From the NCBI GenBank assembly GCA_014799525.1, contig JAAVHW010000006.1, positions 10,114 through 22,148 of the forward strand: a stretch of DNA of 12,035 bases, given 5' to 3'. This DNA comes from Clostridiales bacterium (GTDB taxonomy: Bacteria; Bacillota; Clostridia; Christensenellales; CAG-917). The translations under genes were made by a program, and so were the position numbers. The notes under the pieces were generated by a model. That model ran no database searches, was not told the DNA's origin, and saw only the letters and a list, made by a program, of their open reading frames with translations. Below, in pieces: positions 6,563-12,035 of this stretch. Position 1 is the stretch's first letter; each line of letters begins with the position of its first letter.

Positions 6563-7822
6563 ATGGTAAACTACAGCAAACTTACTAAAGAACAAAGAGC
6601 GCAGCTTTTTGAGGAAGCGTCAAGCGCGTATGAAGCGTTGAAGAGCAAGGGCGTATCCGTGGATATGACTCGCGGTAGACCGTCCAAGGAACAGCTGCAA
6701 ATTGCAATGCCTATGTTGCAAAACGCGGGTAGCTACAATTACGTTACAGATGGCGGCGACGCAAGGAACTACGGCGAGCCAGCTGGCATTACGGCGGCAA
6801 GAGAGCTGTTTGCAAAGCTTATGGAAGTGGAGCGCAGCGAAGTAATTGTATTTGACGGAAGCTCGCTTGACATAATGTACAATCTCATACAGTTCGCAAT
6901 GCAATTCGGTGTGCGCGGCGGTACGCCATGGAATAAGCTTGACAGGGTGAAATTTCTGTGTCCAGCCCCAGGATATGACCGTCATTTCTCCATATGCGAA
7001 AACTTCGGCATAGAGATGATAACCGTGCCCATGCTTGAGGACGGTCCCGATATGGATATGGTTGAAAGCCTTGTAGGCAGCGACGACAGCATAAAGGGCA
7101 TGTGGTGCGTTCCTAAGTATTCCAACCCGACGGGCATCGTATTCAGTGACGAGGTGGTTACGCGTATGGCTAAGCTGAAGCCCGCGGCAAAGGACTTCCG
7201 TGTGTTCTGGGATAACGCCTATATCGTGCATGGACTGTACGGTGATGACGACAAGCTCAAAAACATCTTTGAGGTTGCAAAGAGTGTAGGCAGTGAGGAT
7301 ATGATTTACGAGCTTGTGTCCACATCCAAGATTACGTTTGCAGGAAGCGGTGTTGCGGCGCTTGCAACAAGCGAAGCGAACGTAGCGGACCTGCTCAAAA
7401 GAATATTCTTCAAGCAGATAAATCCAAACAAAGTCAATCAGGTTATGCACGTGGCATTCCTCAAAGACGTGGAGAATATAAAGAAAATTATGTCACAGCA
7501 TGCAGATATACTTCGTCCCAAGTTCGAGCTGTTCGAGCGCAAGATGAGCGCGGCATTTGGCGACTGCGAGGAAGTGAAGTGGAGCAAGCCGCGCGGCGGT
7601 TACTTCATTTCGGTAAACGTGAATGGAGCGGCAAAACGTATCGTAAGCCTTGCTGGGGAAGCTGGCGTAAAGTTTACGGCGGCAGGCTCAACGTATCCAT
7701 ACAAGCGGGACGCGCTTGACAGCAACATAAGAATCGCGCCGTCCGTGCCGTCAATGGAGGAAATGGAGTTTGCAATTGACGTTTTGATAAGCAGCATCAA
7801 GATTGCGTTATTAGAGTCATAA
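6563..7822 (+). CDS. PLP aminotransferase, aspartate-aminotransferase-like (PF12897 type)
   Basis: A 419-aa fold-type I PLP enzyme that moves an amino group between an amino acid and a 2-oxo acid in the cytoplasm. It resembles the PF12897 group, which includes bacterial aspartate aminotransferases. Seen: DMTRGRPSKEQL near the N-terminus (34-45), RNYGEPAGI (68-76), PAPGYDRH (135-141, the PLP-stacking region), YSNPTG (186-191), FWDNAY (215-220, Asp217 for the pyridine N), the Schiff-base Lys256 in STSKITFAGSG, and NIRIAPS near the end with the carboxylate-binding Arg. Start: ATG with GAGG 5 nt upstream. Natural substrate cannot be read from sequence; aspartate is the best guess. It stands between der (175-nt gap) and a strong terminator, so it probably ends the upstream transcript or forms its own. 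Confidence 0.85.
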   Translation: MVNYSKLTKEQRAQLFEEASSAYEALKSKGVSVDMTRGRPSKEQLQIAMPMLQNAGSYNYVTDGGDARNYGEPAGITAARELFAKLMEVERSEVIVFDGSSLDIMYNLIQFAMQFGVRGGTPWNKLDRVKFLCPAPGYDRHFSICENFGIEMITVPMLEDGPDMDMVESLVGSDDSIKGMWCVPKYSNPTGIVFSDEVVTRMAKLKPAAKDFRVFWDNAYIVHGLYGDDDKLKNIFEVAKSVGSEDMIYELVSTSKITFAGSGVAALATSEANVADLLKRIFFKQINPNKVNQVMHVAFLKDVENIKKIMSQHADILRPKFELFERKMSAAFGDCEEVKWSKPRGGYFISVNVNGAAKRIVSLAGEAGVKFTAAGSTYPYKRDALDSNIRIAPSVPSMEEMEFAIDVLISSIKIALLES

Positions 7823-7866
7823 TATATTTTAAAATCAAAGTAAATTGTAAAACAGTTTTCTAAATT

Positions 7867-7907
7867 ACGTCGATTTTTAGAATACATTCTAAAAATCGGC
7901 GTTTTTT
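7867..7907 (+). terminator. Strong rho-independent terminator after the aminotransferase
   Basis: ACGTCGATTTTTAGAA (7867-7882) pairs with TTCTAAAAATCGGCGT (7887-7902) over 16 bp with a single U-G, leaving a 4-nt TACA loop, and runs into TTTTTT. It separates the aminotransferase from the sporulation gene spoIVA. The rest of the gap to spoIVA (7908-8042) is AT-rich, with only a weak inverted repeat (ATGT/ACAT flanking a T-rich stretch). Confidence 0.92.
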
Positions 7908-8042
7908 ATAATACTCTAAAAATGGAATAATGCACTGTTTAGTGACATTTAGGTTTGAATTTTCAATTTCTATATTTATTTAAGAGTACAATGCTCAAAA
8001 ACGAAAAATGTAGATTTTCGCGATTTTTCTTTTCGACATTTG

Positions 8043-8071
8043 TCATATACCTTGCAAGCGGCACATAGATT
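8043..8071 (+). promoter_or_regulatory. Candidate sigma-E promoter of spoIVA
   Basis: TCATATA (8043-8049) and CATAGATT (8064-8071) are separated by 14 bp. These fit the Bacillus sigma-E pattern (-35 like TMATATT, -10 like CATANNNT, spacing about 14-15). Transcription would start near 8078, about 9 nt before the Shine-Dalgarno site. In Bacillus subtilis spoIVA is transcribed in the mother cell by sigma-E, so the match is where it should be. No good sigma-A promoter was seen in the same gap. Confidence 0.55.
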
Positions 8072-8096
8072 TAAGCAAACGGAGTTGGAGGAGTTT

Positions 8097-9575
8097 ATGG
8101 ATAAATTTGAGCTTTATCGTGATATCGCTTCGCGCACCGGCGGTGACATATACGTGGGAGTCGTCGGACCTGTGCGCACGGGCAAGTCTACACTTATAAA
8201 GCAGGTGATGCAACAGCTTGTCATTGACGGAATCGAAAACCCTGATGAAAGAAGCAGGGCAATCGACGAGATTCCGCAGTCGGCGGACGGCAAGACGATT
8301 ATGACTACGCAGCCGCGCTTTGTGCCAAACGAGGCGGTGCGCGTTCCCGTCAGCGAAAACCTTGCAGTAAACATGCGCCTCATCGATTGCGTCGGCTATC
8401 TTGTCGCGGGCGCGCTCGGCGCAGAGGAGGACGGCAAGGAGCGTATGGTTTCTACGCCTTGGTCGGAGGAGCAGATTCCATTTTCAAAGGCTGCCGAGAT
8501 TGGTACGCAAAAGGTCATAAAGGAGCATAGCACAATTGCGCTCGCTGTGACGACGGACGGCAGTTTTTCAAACATTGGGCGTGAGCAGTACATCGAGGCT
8601 GAGGAGCGCGTGATAAGAGAACTTAAGGAGTGCGGCAAGCCATTTGCGATTGTGCTTAACGTCGCAGACCCCGAGGCGGCAAGCGCCATTCAGCTTAAAG
8701 ATGAGCTTTCAAAAAAGTATGACGCGCCGGTGCTTCTCAAAAATGCGGTCGAACTCGGCGAGCAGGATATAACGGAGATTTTGGAAACTATCCTTTTGGA
8801 GTTTGCCGTCAACATCATTGACTTTGACCTTCCCCGCTGGGTGCAGGCACTTCCTGCAGACAGCAGCGTTGTAAAGGAGCTTATTGGCATTGTCAAGGGT
8901 GTCGGCGACGACGTCAGCAAGATGAAGGACTACGAGCGCATTGACGCGTTCTTCAAGACGGCGGAGTATTGGGACGAGCCGTCTGCAATCAACCTTGACG
9001 CAGGCAAAGGAAGAGTTCAGGTTGACATTATGCCAAAGGACGGCGTGTTCTTCAAGGTTGCAAGTGAGGAGTGCGGTATCGATATCAGCGACAACTTTGA
9101 TTTGCTCGCTCAGCTCAAAAAGCTTTGCCGCGGCAGAGAGAAGATTGAGAGAATCAATGCCGCCATGGAGCAGGTTGACGCATTTGGCTACGGCATAGTC
9201 TTGCCCACTATGGATGAGATTGAATTGCAAGAGCCAAAGCTTTTGAGACAGGGGCAGCAGTACGGCGTACAGCTCAAAGCCCACGCTCCGTCCTTGCACA
9301 TCATGAAGGTGGACGTAGAAACAGAGGTAAGCCCGCTTGTGGGAAGCGAACAGCAGAGCAAGGAGTTTGTCGACAATATGGTGCAAGACTTTGAAAACGA
9401 CAAGCAGTCAATTTTGGATACTAACATCTTCGGCAGACCGCTTAGCGCACTCGTTGCGGACGGCATAAGCAACAAGCTTCAAACCATTCCCAGTGATGCG
9501 GAAAATAAGCTTCGTAAGACCCTTGGCAGAATTGTCAACGAGGGCAGAGGCGGAGTCATTTGCATACTGCTGTAA
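8097..9575 (+). CDS. spoIVA: Stage IV sporulation protein A (spore-coat ATPase)
   Basis: SpoIVA is a mother-cell ATPase that polymerises on the outer forespore membrane to form the basement layer of the spore coat. The product is 492 aa, the same length as the B. subtilis protein. It opens MDKFELYRDIASRTGGDIYVG. The Walker A is GPVRTGKST with Lys30, followed by IMTTQPRFVPN and RLIDCVGY with Asp97 as the Walker-B-like acid. TPWSEEQIPF, AAEIGTQKVI, EHSTIALAVTTDGS and YIEAEERVI (to about residue 175) are near-diagnostic. The C-terminal region keeps GYGIVLP, PSLHIMKVDVE, FGRPLSALV and ends GGVICILL. Start: ATG 8097 with GGAGGAG just upstream, chosen over a TTG 57 nt earlier because it matches the family N-terminus. 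It marks the organism as a spore former. Confidence 0.97.
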   Translation: MDKFELYRDIASRTGGDIYVGVVGPVRTGKSTLIKQVMQQLVIDGIENPDERSRAIDEIPQSADGKTIMTTQPRFVPNEAVRVPVSENLAVNMRLIDCVGYLVAGALGAEEDGKERMVSTPWSEEQIPFSKAAEIGTQKVIKEHSTIALAVTTDGSFSNIGREQYIEAEERVIRELKECGKPFAIVLNVADPEAASAIQLKDELSKKYDAPVLLKNAVELGEQDITEILETILLEFAVNIIDFDLPRWVQALPADSSVVKELIGIVKGVGDDVSKMKDYERIDAFFKTAEYWDEPSAINLDAGKGRVQVDIMPKDGVFFKVASEECGIDISDNFDLLAQLKKLCRGREKIERINAAMEQVDAFGYGIVLPTMDEIELQEPKLLRQGQQYGVQLKAHAPSLHIMKVDVETEVSPLVGSEQQSKEFVDNMVQDFENDKQSILDTNIFGRPLSALVADGISNKLQTIPSDAENKLRKTLGRIVNEGRGGVICILL

Positions 9576-9755
9576 CGGCTTGGCAGTGTAAAGTCGACGA
9601 GCTATAATGGCATAAGTATAAAAATTATAGCTTCAATTCAAAACACCGTTTGCAAAAGAGACCTCGCAGATTGCGTTTGTAACGTCCGTCGCTCGTCGGC
9701 GGACGTTCCTAATTGGGGTACAAAACCTCTCTGTTGCGATGGTTATATTGGAGGT

Positions 9756-9846
9756 CCCCACAAACGCCCCTGTTTGTGGGGTGCATTCTTGGGGTCACCA
9801 CAAACGTCCCTAAGGGGTCCCCACAAAACCTCCGCGTTTTGTGGGG
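9756..9846. repeat. Cluster of GC-rich palindromic repeats
   Basis: Unit 1: CCCCACAAAC (9756-9765), loop GCCCCT, GTTTGTGGGG (9772-9781), a perfect 10-bp stem. Unit 2 (9791-9811) keeps only a left arm (GGGGTCACCACAAAC). Unit 3: CCCCACAAAAC (9819-9829), loop CTCCGC, GTTTTGTGGGG (9836-9846), a perfect 11-bp stem. A degenerate unit may lie around 9716-9740. Each unit begins with GGGGTC or GAGGTC. The copies differ in arm length but stay complementary. They resemble REP/BIME-type repeats rather than CRISPR: there are no regular spacers and each repeat is itself a palindrome. Confidence 0.75.
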
Positions 9847-9882
9847 TATAAAAATATGCTGTTTAATGCTGCAATTTATTTC

Positions 9883-9911
9883 TTTACTTTTTCATAGCTT
9901 ATATGTATAAT
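9883..9911 (+). promoter_or_regulatory. Sigma-A promoter of the UPF0316 gene
   Basis: TTTACT (9883-9888, 4 of 6) and a perfect TATAAT (9906-9911) are separated by exactly 17 bp. Transcription would start near 9918, giving a leader of about 30 nt with AAAGGAA 8 nt before the start codon. Confidence 0.7.
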
Positions 9912-9948
9912 AGCCGTATTAAAAATATAATTCAAAGGAAGTAGTATT

Positions 9949-10512
9949 ATGTTTTTTGGAACTCAACTTGACTTGGTGATAGTATTTTTTATTGTTGTCT
10001 TAGGTAGAACGGTTGATATGAGCCTTGCATCTATCAGAACTGTTTTTACTGTAAAAGACAAGCCGCAATTTGCCGCACCTATAGGATTTCTTGAAGCGTT
10101 CTTTTGGTTTATGATTGTCAAGGCGGCGCTCGACTATGCCATCTCCAACCCTGTGGTTGACACCATCGTACTTGCGCTTGCATACTCGTTTGGTTTTGCC
10201 CTTGGAACATTCCTTGGCGGAATCCTTTCCAAAAAGTTTGTCAAATCTAAAATCCACGTGCAAATAGTTTTGAGCAGCAAGAATGACGACCTCGTCAAAG
10301 AATTGAAAGAGAATGGCTTTGGTCAGACGATTTTGACAGCAAAGGGCGCGAACAGCAATATGGAAACTTATTTGATTTTTATAGAAACTGATAGCGATAG
10401 ATTGAAAAAGCTTAGGTCAATTATCAATTCGATGGATGAAAGAGCATTTGTGTCCGTCAGCGAAAGCAAGTCCGTTTACAACGGCTTCTTCGGTACGACC
10501 ACAAGGAAGTAA
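9949..10512 (+). CDS. UPF0316/DUF2179 membrane protein (YebE-like)
   Basis: A 187-aa integral membrane protein. Three hydrophobic segments lie at about residues 7-25, 41-61 and 68-92, separated by GRTVDMSLASIRTVF (19-33) and GFLEAFFW (46-53), both typical of UPF0316. Residues about 95-187 form the soluble DUF2179 domain, with NGFGQTILTAKG and the closing FVSVSESKSVYNGFF being family signatures. The molecular function is unknown; DUF2179 domains also occur in YitT-type membrane proteins. The length is normal. Start: ATG with AAAGGAA 8 nt upstream. The gene appears to be a single-gene unit, with its own promoter and a terminator 34 nt after the stop. Confidence 0.9.
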   Translation: MFFGTQLDLVIVFFIVVLGRTVDMSLASIRTVFTVKDKPQFAAPIGFLEAFFWFMIVKAALDYAISNPVVDTIVLALAYSFGFALGTFLGGILSKKFVKSKIHVQIVLSSKNDDLVKELKENGFGQTILTAKGANSNMETYLIFIETDSDRLKKLRSIINSMDERAFVSVSESKSVYNGFFGTTTRK

Positions 10513-10535
10513 TTATTATTTGATATAATCTCGAT

Positions 10536-11615
10536 ATGACAATAGAAACCACTGGACTATCCGGTGGTTTTTTATATGCCGCTATGATTTGTCGCTCTGC
10601 GAGGACGGAAAGCGCAAATGCGGAGAATCTGCGTATATCGAAAGTTTTTGGCACTGACCTTGTAGAGTGTATCGGTAACGCCGTGACTTGTAGCGTATGT
10701 GCACAGTATCGCGGAAGGGTATTCAGTGCGAGCGGAAATGACAAACGCTATCCGCCACTCAGGGACGGAGTAAACTCTCCGCTCAAAAACGGCTATGACA
10801 TAATACACCCGAATTGCAGGTGCGAGTTCAGAGCCTATTTTGAAGCATTGCACAGCAAGGAAGAAAGCGAGGCAAAGCGCAAGTTCAGCAACCGTCCGTT
10901 TGATGGCGACAAACGCACTGTCGAGCAGGCGAAGGCAAATCAGGAGTTGCAAAGATTAAACAGGCAGGCCGTAGAGGAGCAAAGCCGTTGGAATGATATG
11001 CAAGCGTTGCTCGGCAAAGATATGCCGTATAAAAATATGGTAAGCTTTCGCAAAGCTTTTCGAGCTGAAAAAGATAGCACTGATTATAAGGCAAGCCACA
11101 ATCTCAAAGGGGACTATAAGCAATATAAAGAGTGGCAAGATATTATAGGCGCGGAGAATATGCCGAATAGTCTTGCCGAGTTTCAAGAGTTGAAGTATAA
11201 TGACAACGGTAAGTTTGAGCAACTGAAAGACTTTAAGGAATATTGTACTGATAACCCAAGAGCAACGCAAGCGGACTATCAGAAAGTAGTTAGATTGAAA
11301 GAGGCTGGAATCAAAGGAGAAATACATATTCCGCCATTAGAAATAGAAGATGTCGACAACTTAGAATTTGATGTGTATCATGCAAATGTTGAAAGTGAAC
11401 ATAATGTCACAAGAGAAGAAGCTATTTCGTTTATAAAAAATGCAAAAGTTTCCGCAACAGTATGGAATGGTGAATACGAGAGATATTATAGTGTCGACGG
11501 TGCAAGTTATTACAATGTGAAATTAGGGAGTATTAGAACGGCATTCAAATCAATCCAATATAAGGGAGATGCTGAAATAATTAAAGAGGAGATACAAAAA
11601 TGGAAAGACGAATAG
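10536..11615 (+). pseudogene. N-terminally truncated phage MuF-like minor head protein with toxin-like C-terminus
   Basis: A 359-codon frame of phage origin. ARTESANAENLRI (22-34) matches the conserved RTE helix of MuF/SPP1-gp7 or minor-capsid-2 proteins. TCSVC (Cys52, Cys55) and HPNCRC (His91, Cys94, Cys96) form their zinc-knuckle region. The 200 or more residues normally before the RTE helix are missing. Both possible starts (10536, or Met17 at 10584) lack a Shine-Dalgarno site, and the first overlaps the preceding terminator. Residues about 105-270 are charged, helical linker. Residues about 275-359 (HNVTREEAISFIKNAKVS, ERYYSVDGASYYNVKLGSIRTAFKS) look like the small nuclease-type domains fused to phage MuF proteins; I could not confirm a catalytic set. 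A Cys-rich ORF overlaps its end. Gene family confident, toxin role inferred. Confidence 0.7.
10546..10573 (+). terminator. Rho-independent terminator of the UPF0316 gene
   Basis: AAACCACTGGA (10546-10556) pairs with TCCGGTGGTTT (10560-10570) over 11 bp with one U-G and a 3-nt CTA loop, and the T-run continues to 10573. It lies inside the first codons of the next open frame as drawn from its first ATG. That is one reason to think this frame has no native 5' end. Confidence 0.88.
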
Positions 11616-11785
11616 TATATTGTCCATTGTTACAACGCAATATTGATAATTGTGATGACTGTTTCATAATTGCATCTGTAGCTGAAGATAGTTGTCCAGA
11701 TTCTTATGCGCCGAAGGAACTGTTTGAGATTGAGAATTGGAAAGAAATTTGTAATCAGTGTGAGTACAATTTGATGTATAAATAG
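11600..11785 (+). CDS. Small Cys-rich protein, possible partner of the toxin-like domain
   Basis: A 61-aa protein with six cysteines. Two pairs are spaced CxxC (Cys18/Cys21 and Cys51/Cys54), plus Cys8 and Cys32, which suggests metal binding. There is no signal peptide or membrane segment. It is acidic in the middle (AEDSCPDSYAPKE) and ends ICNQCEYNLMYK. Start: ATG with GAGGAG 8 nt upstream, a much better ribosome site than that of the gene before it. It overlaps that gene's end by 16 nt, so translation is probably coupled. A terminator follows after 24 nt. I do not recognise a characterised family. Its position fits an immunity or antitoxin role, or an accessory phage gene; both are inferences. 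Confidence 0.65.
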   Translation: MERRIVYCPLLQRNIDNCDDCFIIASVAEDSCPDSYAPKELFEIENWKEICNQCEYNLMYK

Positions 11786-11809
11786 CGGTTCGATTTTAAT
11801 AGCTAAAAC

Positions 11810-11837
11810 AAGGCAGTCAAACGGCTGTCTTTTTTTA
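11810..11837 (+). terminator. Rho-independent terminator after the Cys-rich ORF
   Basis: AAGGCAG (11810-11816) pairs with CTGTCTT (11825-11831) with one G-U around an 8-nt loop, followed by a run of Ts to 11837. It would end the transcript of the toxin-like/Cys-rich pair and separate it from the phage gene to the right. Confidence 0.75.
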
Positions 11838-11960
11838 TACACAAAATTGTCCAGTGATGACCTTAAAACTCACAAAAAATTTACGACCGTCACGTCATAT
11901 AAACTGTCACCGCCGTGGCAGACACCACCTATAAAAACAAGAGCGGAAAGGAGCAAAACA

Positions 11961-12035
11961 ATGGAATTTTTGAAGCAATTCATTTCAGACGACCTGTATC
12001 AATAGATTAAAGAAGATTCAGATGATAATTTAGTC
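11961..12035 (+). pseudogene. Start of a phage scaffold-like gene interrupted by TAG (partial)
   Basis: ATG at 11961 follows a perfect AAAGGAG with 7-nt spacing. It opens MEFLKQFISDDLYQ, then TAG (12003-12005), and the same frame continues IKEDSDDNLV to the window edge. An MEFLK opening is common in scaffold-like proteins encoded between the minor head protein and major capsid genes of Firmicute phages, so position and sequence agree. TAG is one transition away from CAG (Gln), and glutamine would fit this helix. The simplest reading is an inactivating nonsense mutation in a decaying prophage. The protein family call rests on few residues. Confidence 0.5.

Larger units (their letters stand above)
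9576..9948. other. Spacer after spoIVA with hairpin repeats
   Basis: This 373-nt stretch has no credible gene. Just after spoIVA, AGCTATAAT (9600-9608) and ATTATAGCT (9624-9632) form a 9-bp inverted repeat without a U-run. A GC-rich stem ACGTCCG/CGGACGT lies near 9682-9706. Then comes the palindromic repeat cluster (9756-9846), and finally an AT-rich promoter region for the UPF0316 gene. A 65-codon open frame across the repeats (9713-9910) is rejected as coding because its translation simply follows the repeats. Confidence 0.55.

Noticed and set aside
8040..8096. Upstream TTG start for spoIVA
   Set aside because: It would add 19 residues not seen in SpoIVA, overlaps the promoter, and lacks a ribosome site, whereas ATG 8097 has GGAGGAG and the family N-terminus.
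9756..9846. Possible CRISPR array
   Set aside because: Repeats are self-complementary and irregularly spaced, with no uniform spacers and no cas genes.
9713..9910. 65-codon open frame across the repeat cluster
   Set aside because: Its translation follows the palindromic repeats, there is no ribosome site, and it resembles no protein family.
12003..12005. Phage genetic code with TAG read as glutamine
   Set aside because: There is only one TAG in 75 nt, and the Cys-rich phage ORF nearby ends normally at TAG after a plausible length. A nonsense mutation is simpler.

Overview
The window looks like chromosome from an endospore-forming Clostridia-type Firmicute of moderate GC. The evidence is a full-length SpoIVA, an RNase J, a DUF512-der gene pair, strong Shine-Dalgarno sites and U-tract terminators. 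The species cannot be named from the sequence. All convincing genes lie on the + strand.

Layout: (1) 1-165 is the 3' end of an unrecognised gene, followed by a terminator and a 409-nt spacer with three short dyad repeats and a promoter. (2) 575-2218 encodes RNase J. (3) 2219-2639 is a 421-nt spacer packed with hairpins: a 127-nt element with matching terminal inverted repeats, then four more stem-loops. (4) 2640-6387 is a tightly spaced run of three genes: a GT-B/GT28-like glycosyltransferase with a degenerate donor-site motif, a DUF512 (PDZ plus radical-SAM-type) protein, and the ribosome-assembly GTPase Der. (5) 6563-7822 is a PF12897-type aminotransferase ending in a very strong terminator. 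(6) 8097-9575 is spoIVA, preceded by a good match to a sigma-E promoter. (7) 9576-9948 holds a cluster of GC-rich palindromic repeats; a variant also lies upstream of the glycosyltransferase. (8) 9949-10512 is a UPF0316/DUF2179 membrane protein with its own promoter and terminator. (9) From about 10574 to the right edge is phage-derived DNA: a MuF-like minor head protein that has lost its N-terminus and carries an AT-rich, toxin-like C-terminal domain; an overlapping small Cys-rich ORF; a terminator; and the start of a scaffold-like phage gene interrupted by an in-frame TAG.

How the genes relate: RNase J (RNA decay) and Der (50S maturation) are housekeeping genes. SpoIVA is the ATPase that forms the base layer of the spore coat. 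The DUF512-der-...-spoIVA order recalls the usual Firmicute neighbourhood, but an aminotransferase sits where plsY and gpsA are often found. The part most worth following up is the right edge. There, a decayed prophage structural module abuts the UPF0316 terminator and retains an intact candidate effector/partner gene pair. The dispersed hairpin repeats, whose arms change together while the loop stays constant, are the second point of interest.
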